Below are positions 1-8,664 of a DNA stretch of 42,370 bases, one piece after another. This stretch comes from Bacteroidota bacterium (GTDB lineage: Bacteria > Bacteroidota > Bacteroidia > Bacteroidales > JAAUTT01). The position numbers and the translations under genes were made by a program. Under the pieces are notes generated by a model. It did no database searches, had not been told where the DNA came from, and worked only from the letters and a program-made list of their open reading frames with translations. Position 1 is the first letter of the stretch, and every line of letters begins with the position of its first letter. The stretch covers positions 1,139 through 43,508 of the forward strand of contig JAIFLU010000208.1 of assembly GCA_020048915.1 (NCBI GenBank), in the 5' to 3' direction.

Positions 1-227
1 CGAAATTTCGGAGATAATCTATTTGACAGGTTGCTAATATCCTGTGTCGCTATAAATTATAAAAATATTAATGTTTGCCGATAGTCATTTTTTATAAAAT
101 AAGTGACAATATAAATTGTGTTTAATAAAAATATGTCATAGGAGCCAAAAGCTATGTAATTATATCCGAAAAAGGACCAGATAAAATGAGTAAAAACTTA
201 ATTTTAGAACAATCAAATCGTTAATAT
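1..227. other. AT-rich non-coding edge region
   Basis: No credible gene, RNA or terminator is seen on either strand. The stretch is AT-rich, with stops in all frames. A 12-codon plus-strand ORF at 186-224 is too short to support. It lies downstream of the decayed minus-strand gene that ends at 228. Confidence 0.5.
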
Positions 228-852
228 TTAGAATTCTTCCTTGTATTCCATTGTAATTGCTTCCCAATTGATTTGTCTGATTACGATATTTCGGACTCGA
301 ATTTTACTACAATATGCCTCAAACCCAATTTTAGTATATTTTTGGCTATCGATAGGATCAGGATCCATCGCTTCAAGCAGCAATTGTCCATTAGCAAGAA
401 TAAAGCACTGTCCATCAACACTTCCGGCTTGTATTTTATAAATTTCTCCCGGTTGAAAATTAAACAATGGTGTGCCAACCATGAATTTATAGTCATTTGA
501 TTTCTCAATCCCAACTTTACCTGTCCACCATCCTTGTAAACCTGCAACGTAGGCAATACCTCGCTGATCGGTTTCTGTAAGCCATTCCACATTACATTTA
601 TATCATGCGAAGATGGTAATATTGTCTGGGCTTCAAATTCCACCAAACATTTCCTTTGAATTCTTGGTTAAGAATAGCCATCCCCGGTCAGTTCCCGGAG
701 TTTTCACCTTCCAGCCATCCATTCTTCACAGCTCATTTACTATGATGTATGGTCCATTCCTTTATAAAATCTTCCTGAGTAAGGGCTTTTGTATAAAGTA
801 CCTTCGATGGATCCAAAATAATCCTTTTTTTCATCAATTCAATTGTCTTCAT
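228..852 (-). pseudogene. decayed concanavalin-like (jelly-roll) family gene
   Basis: One protein can be pieced together across three reading frames. It starts at ATG 850-852 and reads into a module typical of a family with the sequence GWLEGEN, then HDINVMWNG, AYVAGLQGWWTGK and DPDPIDSQKYTKIGFEAYCS. The last part suggests a concanavalin/LamG-like beta-sandwich of the kind found among carbohydrate-active loci. The frame is interrupted by TGA at 733-735 and TGA at 688-690, both where Trp would fit, by a frameshift near 646-650, and by another near 588-592. Four lesions make a real pseudogene more likely than a sequencing slip. It follows the TIM-barrel gene by about 40 bp, so it was probably the last gene of the operon. 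The function of the intact family is not known to me. Confidence 0.75.
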
Positions 853-892
853 AGTATTCTCTTTTTTTAGAAGTTCAGTCTCTTCAGTTTTA

Positions 893-1915
893 TTAATTTG
901 ACGCTGGTTTCAGAATGGAGGCTTGCTGGATCATCAGACTAGCAAACTCTGAAGGTTTCATATTTAGTAAACTTCTAATTTCCAAGGTAATTGATTTGAA
1001 ATTTGGACTACTATTGATAACCTTTCTGGTCAGCTTCATAATACGGTCTGACAATGCATCTCCTACTCTAAATGGCAAATGCGCATCGGCATAACCATCT
1101 TCTGGATTACCTTCAGGAACATTCACATGTATTTGGTATATTTTATCCTTAACAATGTCAATCAATTCACTGAAATAGTCTTCAATTGTTCCTGAATACA
1201 TTTTGGAGTTAATTTTGGCATCAGCAGTTATAAAAACATGGCTGATATCAAATAAAAAGCCTATTGAATGCTTACCCTGATTGCTTAATTCACGAAATAA
1301 ATCATCAAAAAACGAGATGTCCGTAACCCATTGTAATGCAGCATTAGAGCCATATTCCTCAAAAACCCGTTTAATTTCGGGTTGATGAGCTTTGACTTCT
1401 TCCGATTGTATCTGCCAATTCACCGGTTTTTCTCTGGAGAAATCCATTGGTTCCAGCAAAACTTGTTTAAACAAATTCCCGCTCTCCGCTTGGTTTAATA
1501 ATCGTTCAATTCCGATGATATTTTTTGCTATGGTTGAAAGTAAATCCTGTCTGTTTTTATACATGGTTGATGTCACTGCAGCATCAGGATAAGCGTGCAT
1601 TTTAATAACTTTTTGTGCAGAAAACCCACAATGAAATCCAACATTAGGAGAATCCGTGTTCTTGAGTAATTCAATTACCTGTTTTCCCCGGCTTGTATCA
1701 AAAATAGTAAGCCATTCCGTATCTCCAAGGTTATTCATTCCAAAGACTTGAGGATCATGAGCAGTACATTTCAACCCTGAATTTTTAATTAGGGTAAAAT
1801 GTTCAATTAGACTGTAAATTTCAATACCCGAAATAATTCCGGATTTACGGATCTTCTCAATTGCTTCAGGATCGCTTAATAGTCCCTCAAATAGAGAAAT
1901 ATAAATTTCAGCCAT
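893..1915 (-). CDS. TIM-barrel protein, DUF692-like or xylose-isomerase-like
   Basis: A 340-residue protein without signal peptide, so probably cytoplasmic. Visible blocks are a first strand MAEIYISLFEG, VGFHCGFSA near residue 95, LLEPMDF near 155, GFLFDISHVFITA near 222, IYQIHVNVPEG near 260 with a following YADAHLPF, and SITLEIR near the end. The order of Glu, Asp-x-x-His and two His blocks on successive strands resembles metal-binding TIM barrels. The spacing of the LFDISHVFITA and QIHVN blocks recalls DUF692 (multinuclear iron oxidases), but a sugar isomerase/epimerase of the AP-endonuclease-2 fold fits about as well. It starts 10 bp after the stop of the GH2 gene and is followed by the decayed concanavalin-like gene. 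Substrate unknown. Confidence 0.55.
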   Translation of the reverse strand: MAEIYISLFEGLLSDPEAIEKIRKSGIISGIEIYSLIEHFTLIKNSGLKCTAHDPQVFGMNNLGDTEWLTIFDTSRGKQVIELLKNTDSPNVGFHCGFSAQKVIKMHAYPDAAVTSTMYKNRQDLLSTIAKNIIGIERLLNQAESGNLFKQVLLEPMDFSREKPVNWQIQSEEVKAHQPEIKRVFEEYGSNAALQWVTDISFFDDLFRELSNQGKHSIGFLFDISHVFITADAKINSKMYSGTIEDYFSELIDIVKDKIYQIHVNVPEGNPEDGYADAHLPFRVGDALSDRIMKLTRKVINSSPNFKSITLEIRSLLNMKPSEFASLMIQQASILKPASN

Positions 1916-1925
1916 TGAATCATTT

Positions 1926-4316
1926 CTATTTTACCTCAATTTTAATAGTTTTCGTATTCAGATTTTCAGACCTGGCAGTTAATAAAACATTTCCTGCCTG
2001 TTTACCTGATTTAATAATAACCAAACATTTACCCTGCCATGCTTTCCGAATAGGCTGTTGATAACTTTCTAGGCTTACGGGGTTAGCATTGCCCACCGCT
2101 ATGATTTCCCCGGGACCTTCAATCTCAAATTTAACCTCATTCTCAGCTTTGGGATTTCTGTTTCCATTTGCATCTGTAATTTCGACAGTTACATAACTTA
2201 AATCCTGACCATTGGCTTCTATGCTATTCCTGTCAGCTACCATACGAATCTCGGCAGATCCTTGTGCTGTTTTTAATTCTGCTACTTTTATCTGCTTTTT
2301 TCCGTTATAACCAACAGCTTTTAAATTGCCTGCCTGAAAAGCAACATTCCATACAGCCGTAAACTGATTGGTTCGGTTTGTCGGCTTTTTGCCTAGCGAT
2401 TTATTGTTTAGAAAGAGTTCAACCTGCTCGCATGAAGAGTATACATTTACTTCTAATGGTTTCCCTTCGTATCCGTTCCAGTTCCAATCGGCCAGCACAT
2501 CGTGCCAATGCCATTGGCTCCATGCTTGTTTATTTTGGTTCAGTTCGAAAGTTGGTTCAGGAGCTTTTACAAACAACGAGAGTTGGTTGGTTTCCCATAA
2601 AACATCGCGGTAAAACGATTGTGGTCGTTTCCATCCACAAATATCAATATCGCCGCAATACGCCAATGTCCAGGGAAACAAATGCTCATCGGGCCAAAAG
2701 CCACGCCAGCCTATACTTGCTTCACCAATATAATCAAAGGAGGTCCATACAAAATCACCTATCACCCAGGGGTTGTCAATCACGCCCATCCAATAATCGA
2801 AAGCTAAAAAGGGAGAAGATTCGGTGGCTGCCATTACCCGTTTGGGATCACGATCATGATCAATTTTATATCTCTCGAATGCGTAGTTATAACCAGCAAC
2901 ATCAAGATGAGAGATAAAAGAATCTTTGTCCTCCTTCATCTGGTTTACGGCTGCTGTTACAGGGCGGGTTGAATCGAGTTTTCGCACATAATCAGCCAAT
3001 ATTTTGGCTGTCTTGACAACTGATGGCTTGTCCATGTCCGGAATCTCATTTCCGATGCTCCATAGAATAATGCTGGGGTGGTTGCGGTCGCGGTAAACCA
3101 TACTTTCTATATCCTTTTGCCACCAATCTTTAAAAAACAGGTGAAAGTCGAACGGATTTTTACCGGTTTCCCACATATCGAATGCCTCGTTAATCACTAA
3201 CATTCCCAAACGATCACAGGCATCTAGAAAAGCCGGCGAAGGGGGATTGTGTGCACAGCGGATCGCATTATATCCACTTGCTTTGAGCAATTCAACACGC
3301 CGTTCCTCTGCACGGTCATATGCCATTGCGCCAAGGGGACCGTTATCGTGATGTACGCATCCGCCTTTTAATTTCAGCGACTTACCATTCAGTTGAAAAC
3401 CATTTACAGCATCAAATGAAATCGTTCGAATTCCAAATTTATTTTCGACCCTGTCTATTAATTGGTTATTCAGGTAAACTTCACTGATAGCTTGATACAA
3501 GGCAGGACTTTCAACCGACCATAATTCTGGATTCTTTACCAAAATAGCAGTATTGATTTCAGCTTCTTTACCTTTTTTTATTTGTTGAATAGCTTCCTTT
3601 CTTCCAACTTCTTCGCCAGTTGAATTCTTTATAACTGTTGTCAGCTTAACAGAAACCTCCTGGTCCAAATCGTTCAGGAGTTTGGTCTGAATATTTATTC
3701 TGGCCTGTTCATTGTGTACTTCCGGGGTGGTAATGAAAGTTCCCCATTTTCCAATCCGTAAAGGATCGACAATATCCATCCAAACATGCCGGTATATGCC
3801 TGAACCTGTATACCAGCGGCTGTTTTCACCTTCATTCATTACCTTTACGGCAATCAGGTTTTTCTCGCCAAACTTTATTTTATCGGAAATATCAAATTCA
3901 AAAGTGGAATAACCATAAGACTGTTTGCCCACTGATGTCCCATTCACCCAGATTTCAGCATTTGAATAGACCCCATCGAACCGAATTAAAATCCGCAGAC
4001 CTTTGTTATTTTCAGAAATTATAAAATGCTTGCGATACCAGCCGGTTCAACCCACAGTGAACCCTGTACTCTGCTGGCCAACGGCACTTCTTTCAAATGG
4101 AGAATCTTTCCCAGGCAAATCTTCAATGCTCCAATCGTGTGGCAAATCCAATATTCGCCAGGCAGAGTCGTCAAATTCGGGCTTTTCCGAACCCACCATT
4201 CCACCTTTAAGAAACCGCCAATCGTCATCAAAGAGAACATTCCGCTGAAAGGAAGTTTGAGAAAACAAACTTTTGGATAAAAACAAAAGGATAAAAACAG
4301 AAAGTATGTGTTTCAT
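1926..4316 (-). pseudogene. GH2 beta-galactosidase-like, interrupted by one in-frame TGA
   Basis: The frame is continuous from ATG 4316 to TAG 1926 (796 codons before the stop) except for TGA at 4047-4049, codon 90. The N-terminal part has a signal peptide (ILLFLSKSLFSQ), then WRFLKG and LPHDWSIED, the sugar-binding start of GH2. The broken block reads TVG-stop-TGWYRKHF, where a Gly (GGA) is expected, so one G-to-T change would explain it. Downstream are CAHNPPSPAFLDACDRLG, acid/base Glu in WSIGNEIPD (codon about 424), the likely nucleophile Glu in AATESS (about 499), a DUF4982-type segment (GKPLEVNVYSS) and an Ig-like C-terminus. Family role: exo-hydrolysis of beta-galactosides or related beta-glycosides in the periplasm. 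Internal restart at 3947 would lack most of the first domain. It may also be a sequencing error. Confidence 0.8.
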
Positions 4317-4350
4317 AATTCACTCATTTTAAAAGGATAAAAATATATTA

Positions 4351-4428
4351 TTACTCAAAAACTTCCATCAATACTGTTGCTTCAAAGCCATTTACTGCCG
4401 TAAGCCATTTTATATCTACTTTTTTATT
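4351..4428 (-). other. short coding-like remnant between GH51 and GH2
   Basis: The 107-bp gap between GH51 and GH2 holds a minus-strand stop-to-stop frame of 25 codons ending in KWLTAVNGFEATVLMEVFE and TAA at 4351-4353. It has no start codon suited to a gene and overlaps the end of the GH51 gene in another frame. It reads like a hydrophobic beta-strand C-terminus of a lost gene, but it is short enough to be chance. Confidence 0.2.
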
Positions 4429-6379
4429 TTAGAATTTTAATCCTAAGAACCGTAACCGATGATGAAGGAAAGACATAGGTAAACTCTGTATCAGCTCTGA
4501 AGTCACCTTCTTTAGGTGTAATTTTGGTTGGATTAGCTATTGAATTTTCGTCTTCAGGAGAACCGGTTATGGTAGTATAATGACCAGAATTGAGAACTCT
4601 TACCGCACCTTTAAGTTTGATTTTTACGGTTTCGGCAACATCTTTTTTGTTCACCACTTTTAGAAGGATATCGTTTTTTAGCGAATTAGTATCGATTGAC
4701 GCTGACCAAAAACAAGAGGTAGTATTATCTAAAAAAGGTAATACTCGAGTTCCCAAATTGTCGGAGAACAACATTTTTGTTGTTAAATATGTTGGGGTAA
4801 CAAAGTTAGTTACAGCATCGCTCCATATCATGTTAGGACCAAAATCGCCATGCCCAACCACACCTGCATAATTACCATACCCAGTCCACCACATTCGTTC
4901 CGAGTTCTTTTCACACCCTAATAAAAATATGGCATCGTTAATGGCATCGCCCAAGCGACTTGCTACATTTCCCCCGTTTCCATCTTTCGAAGAGGCATAC
5001 TCCGCAACGCATATTTTTTTACAGTCCTGGTCAATGCTATCATATCGATTATATAGAGTCGATAAGTCATTCCAATAAAAGTGTTCATCCACAAAATCGA
5101 CTTCATTCCCATAAGTGTGCGACATTTGGGGTAAGCTATTATTTCCGTTATACATGATCTTCATGTTAGGATAAACAGCCTTAACAGCATTATAAATTAT
5201 AGGGTATCGCTCATTGTATTCTTTCAACATGAATGAATTTTCATTGCCAATTTCGATGTATTTAAGATTATAAGGTGCTGGATGTCCATTTGCGGCCCGT
5301 TTAGCACCCCAGTGGGTAGAGGTGGTACCATTACAATATTCGAGTAAATCTAAAATATCATCTATAATAGGTTGCATTTTGTTTAAAGGACAAACAGAAG
5401 AAGGCCACCCGTTGGGGACAGGTCGTTCGTTAATGCCAGCCGATGTAGTGTAGATTGGCTCGGCACCCATGTCTTCACACAATAAGAAGTAATCATCTAA
5501 ACCAAAAAAATGATCGTTTTTGTAACCAAAACCAATACGGGTAGCACCAGCACGTTCCTCGATTGCCCCTATTGAGTTTTTCCAATTCCAACAGGTATCC
5601 ATGTGAGCTGACTCGGCGGTGCAACCACCTGGAAATTGAATGTATTTAAATTTTAAAGCACTCATTCTTTCGGCTAAATCGGGCCGTAAGCCATTGGGTC
5701 TATTCTTCCATGTGGGTGGCATAAGAGTGACTACATCGAAATAAACATCGCCAGTAGATGATGCGTAAATTACAAAACGGTTTTCTCCGCTTACTTTGGT
5801 CACACCATTGGCAGTGAGTTCGCAGGTAAATTTTTGCCAGTTCAAACCAGGTGTGAAATTTTCAGACTGGGCATAAACAGCACCTTCATTACCTTCAAGC
5901 TGAACTTTTAATGTCCCATTGAAATTTAAACTTTTCTTTGCCCAAAATGAAACTTTGTATTTGGTATTATTTTCGAATTTTATACCCCAATAACCACCGT
6001 TGGCAAGTCCAACACTTCCGGATGCAACAGATTTTATACTCAGATTGATGCAATTTTTTTGAGAGGTATTTAGCAACCCAATATCGTTGGCGGTCCAACC
6101 TGCTATAATTCCATCTGAAGAGCCCGATTTAACCAAAAACCAGTTATCTGTTGGTTTATTCCACTCTTCAAATGATGGATTGCTAATGAGTTGGGCATAT
6201 AAACCACCTTGAAACTGGTGATTAAATTCCTCTATCTGCTGTCCCCTGCCAATTGGGGCAACAGCCGCGCCGGGTTTTGAAATATCAATTGTTATGGATT
6301 GTGCGATAGATGTAGTCATAGACATACACAATACCACACTCATAGAGAAGATTTTAAGCACTTGTGTTGATGTTTTCAT
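4424..6379 (-). CDS. GH51 alpha-L-arabinofuranosidase, secreted
   Basis: A 651-residue protein with a signal peptide (to about residue 27, ending SIAQ). Residues about 75-220 form a carbohydrate-binding beta-sandwich (CBM4-like: YWGIKFENNTKYKVSFWAK). The catalytic TIM barrel follows, with IQFPGGC near 247-253, acid/base Glu380 in YIEIGNEN and nucleophile Glu460 in VAEYAS. A C-terminal beta-domain ends in SSSVTVLRIK. The family removes terminal alpha-L-arabinofuranosyl residues from arabinan, arabinoxylan or arabinogalactan with retention. It lies 30 bp after the RmlD-like gene in the same run of minus-strand genes and points to arabinose side chains on the target glycan. The long CBM-bearing secreted form is usual in Bacteroidota. 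Confidence 0.9.
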   Translation of the reverse strand: MKTSTQVLKIFSMSVVLCMSMTTSIAQSITIDISKPGAAVAPIGRGQQIEEFNHQFQGGLYAQLISNPSFEEWNKPTDNWFLVKSGSSDGIIAGWTANDIGLLNTSQKNCINLSIKSVASGSVGLANGGYWGIKFENNTKYKVSFWAKKSLNFNGTLKVQLEGNEGAVYAQSENFTPGLNWQKFTCELTANGVTKVSGENRFVIYASSTGDVYFDVVTLMPPTWKNRPNGLRPDLAERMSALKFKYIQFPGGCTAESAHMDTCWNWKNSIGAIEERAGATRIGFGYKNDHFFGLDDYFLLCEDMGAEPIYTTSAGINERPVPNGWPSSVCPLNKMQPIIDDILDLLEYCNGTTSTHWGAKRAANGHPAPYNLKYIEIGNENSFMLKEYNERYPIIYNAVKAVYPNMKIMYNGNNSLPQMSHTYGNEVDFVDEHFYWNDLSTLYNRYDSIDQDCKKICVAEYASSKDGNGGNVASRLGDAINDAIFLLGCEKNSERMWWTGYGNYAGVVGHGDFGPNMIWSDAVTNFVTPTYLTTKMLFSDNLGTRVLPFLDNTTSCFWSASIDTNSLKNDILLKVVNKKDVAETVKIKLKGAVRVLNSGHYTTITGSPEDENSIANPTKITPKEGDFRADTEFTYVFPSSSVTVLRIKILK

Positions 6380-6409
6380 ATTTTGAACTATGATTTTAAT
6401 GGTTTGTAA

Positions 6410-7297
6410 TTAATAACTAATTGAATTGTTGATTACAGAATCCATTGACAACATTTTTGTTTTAAGCACTAATCCAGCTTTTTGCACATTCAAGCAACCA
6501 TTTTTATGACGTCTGGCTTTTGATGAATCTGGTTCACCTGAATTAGTTGGTAATACTTTATTTTCTTCAAAACCCAAAGCTTTGGCAAGCCTACGTGTTA
6601 ATTCATAGCGATTTATTTTCCCCAAACCTCCAATATGAATGATTCCTGAAAAGTCAGACGATCCGAGCTCAATTACAGCAGAACTAAGTGTTTTAACATC
6701 AATGGGGGTTCTGATAATATCAGTAGGAGCATAAATATTGACTCTATTCTGTAACTTGTTTTTCAAATCCGCTACAAATGAATTACCCCCATCCAAAGGC
6801 AGGCCAAGGACAAGAGAGATTCTTACTATCACGCTTTGCGGATAAATCACATTAATTCGTTTTTCGGCTAATGCTTTTGTTTGACCATAAAAGTTTACTG
6901 GAGAAGGAATATCTGTTTCAAAATATTCGCTTTTGTTACCATCAAAAACCGCATCGCTCGAAAAAAAGATATATTTTATCTGATGAACATAGCATACTTC
7001 AGCAATCGCAACAGCACTCTCAAAATTAATGCGCATTGCTACTTCCTTCTCTTTTTCAGCAAAATCTATATCAGCTATTGCTGCAGTGTTTACTACTATA
7101 TCTGGCATTATTTGGCCAATTATTGTAGCAATGGTTTCCAATTTAGTTATATCACAGCTAACAAAATTGAAATGGTTCAATTTTTCTTTTTTAGTTTTAT
7201 CAGAAATAAAAACTTTATGCCCTAATTTTTGGGCTAAAAAAGCAATATTGCTCCCAACAAAGCCGCTGCCTCCGAAAATTAGAATTGTCTTCTCCAT
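6410..7297 (-). CDS. RmlD-like NAD(P)-dependent sugar-nucleotide reductase/epimerase
   Basis: A 295-residue extended short-chain dehydrogenase without signal peptide, so cytoplasmic. The N-terminal Rossmann motif GGSGFVGS is at residues 9-16. The catalytic triad region is SSDAVFDG (113-120) with Tyr137 and Lys141 in YGQTK. NTAAIADIDFAE near 70-81 is the RmlD-family pattern. The family includes dTDP-4-dehydrorhamnose reductase and related sugar-nucleotide enzymes, but no rmlABC neighbours are here, so an ordinary role in dTDP-rhamnose synthesis is doubtful. It sits between GH51 (30 bp downstream) and GH43 (10 bp upstream), cotranscribed with catabolic enzymes. It may act on a released sugar or aldonate. 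The substrate cannot be told from the sequence. Confidence 0.75.
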   Translation of the reverse strand: MEKTILIFGGSGFVGSNIAFLAQKLGHKVFISDKTKKEKLNHFNFVSCDITKLETIATIIGQIMPDIVVNTAAIADIDFAEKEKEVAMRINFESAVAIAEVCYVHQIKYIFFSSDAVFDGNKSEYFETDIPSPVNFYGQTKALAEKRINVIYPQSVIVRISLVLGLPLDGGNSFVADLKNKLQNRVNIYAPTDIIRTPIDVKTLSSAVIELGSSDFSGIIHIGGLGKINRYELTRRLAKALGFEENKVLPTNSGEPDSSKARRHKNGCLNVQKAGLVLKTKMLSMDSVINNSISY

Positions 7298-7307
7298 ACT
7301 CTATTTA

Positions 7308-8663
7308 TTATTTAAATCTGAAGTAATCCATCATATAATTTATTTGGTAATAAAAGCCTTTTTTTGTTTCTCCCCGGAAAATAAAATAGAGGTTGTGGAC
7401 TCCTGTAGCTTCATCACTGATGTCGCAATGAACTTTTTGCCAAACAAACCAGCCATCAGTTTTGGGTGCAGTAAATTTCCCTACAACAGGTCCATCTATG
7501 CGGTCGAGCCGGATTTCAATCAACCCATTTTCAACTTTTAAAGGTGAAGAAAGGGAGGTTTCAAAGCTTTGTACCCCATTTCCGAAATCTACTTTTTCAA
7601 ACAAGATCCAACTATTATTATTCAAAACATTAACTACATGATTGCCCTCCCCTGTTGGTTCAAAAATAGTTTCGATACCCCAGTCTGATGATTTTTGAAA
7701 GTCCTCAGCTTCATGTTTTCCAAGTGCATCTATTCGAAGTTCAATGGCACCAATTCCTTCTTTGGTGCGAGGAATGACAGGAATTTTTCCTTCAGGAGTG
7801 TATTGAAATTCTTCAACACAGATTTGCCTGTGAAAAGGGTCTGGTCCGTTTTGATGATAGAAAAATAAATGTCTCCCATTAAACTCTGTTATGCAGTTCT
7901 GAACAGTAGCTGCCTTATCTTCCTGAACAAAATAATGAAACTGCCAGGGGCCAAAAGGTGTATCTGCGGTTGAATACCCAATTTTATCAGGTGCTTCACC
8001 ATCGTTGCCGCCATAGGTAGCATGGAACTTCCCATTAGCAAAATTTACCCATAACCCTTCGTGAAAATATTTTGGCTTTTCGAGTGGAACCGCAGGGCCA
8101 TCCAACTCGATCATATTTTTTCTCAGTCGGGCAATATACAATTCCTCATTCTGTCCGAAATAAATATATGCCGAACCCTCATGAAAGATAACACAAGGAC
8201 TGACCAACCAGCCACTGGCTTCGGATCTTATACCGGGTGATTGCCGGGTGATAAGTGGTTTCCCCAAAGCATCTTTAAAAGGTCCTGTAGGTTTATCACT
8301 TACAGCTACGCCAATCTTATCAACCATTGGGAAATAATACCAATACCTCCCTTGTGCTTCAACACAATCTCCATCCCAGGCCGGACCATTGTTCCATAAG
8401 ATGTCTTTGCAGTCAATAATTGAACCGTGATCTGTCCATATTTTCAGATCTGAAGTTGAATAAACATGGTATTTGAACATATTATGCCATCCACGGTTTT
8501 CACCCCTTGGGTCATAATCGGTATACAAATACAACTTTCCATCACTGAATTGATGAGCCGCAGGGTCGGCTGTATAAATATTGGTAATTAATGGGTTTTG
8601 TGCATTCACTTTAAATGCAATGATTATTAATATGCCGACAATACTTAATTTCTGAAATGTCAT
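7308..8663 (-). CDS. GH43 enzyme with C-terminal CBM6-like domain, altered active site
   Basis: A 451-residue protein with an N-terminal signal peptide (to about residue 21). The five-bladed GH43 propeller runs from about residue 24 to 300. General base Asp33 is in IYTADPAAH and general acid Glu202 in FHEGLWV. The usual second Asp (pKa modulator, in the DP block before the DDG turn) is replaced by Ser155 in WLVSPCVIF. The other GH43 of this locus keeps Asp there. Residues about 315-451 form a CBM6/35-like beta-sandwich (KHEAEDFQ to YMMDYFRFK). The family cleaves arabinofuranosides, xylosides or galactosides. The ATG follows the stop of the upstream GH30-like gene by one base, so translation is probably coupled. 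Activity may be weak, shifted or lost. Confidence 0.85.
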   Translation of the reverse strand: MTFQKLSIVGILIIIAFKVNAQNPLITNIYTADPAAHQFSDGKLYLYTDYDPRGENRGWHNMFKYHVYSTSDLKIWTDHGSIIDCKDILWNNGPAWDGDCVEAQGRYWYYFPMVDKIGVAVSDKPTGPFKDALGKPLITRQSPGIRSEASGWLVSPCVIFHEGSAYIYFGQNEELYIARLRKNMIELDGPAVPLEKPKYFHEGLWVNFANGKFHATYGGNDGEAPDKIGYSTADTPFGPWQFHYFVQEDKAATVQNCITEFNGRHLFFYHQNGPDPFHRQICVEEFQYTPEGKIPVIPRTKEGIGAIELRIDALGKHEAEDFQKSSDWGIETIFEPTGEGNHVVNVLNNNSWILFEKVDFGNGVQSFETSLSSPLKVENGLIEIRLDRIDGPVVGKFTAPKTDGWFVWQKVHCDISDEATGVHNLYFIFRGETKKGFYYQINYMMDYFRFK

Positions 8664-8664
8664 A

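Noticed and set aside
186..224. 12-codon plus-strand ORF near the left edge
   Set aside because: Too short, no conserved feature, no ribosome-binding signal worth noting.
2378..2917. 179-codon plus-strand ORF opposite GH2
   Set aside because: Low-complexity translation, no motif, inside the GH2 gene in the opposite strand.
4047..4049. Recoded TGA (Gly or Trp) explaining the GH2 and concanavalin-like stops
   Set aside because: TGA ends the GH5-like gene at 19412-19414, though TAA follows at once, and the concanavalin-like gene also has frameshifts. The three TGA codons would need different meanings (Gly and Trp). Ordinary mutation is simpler.
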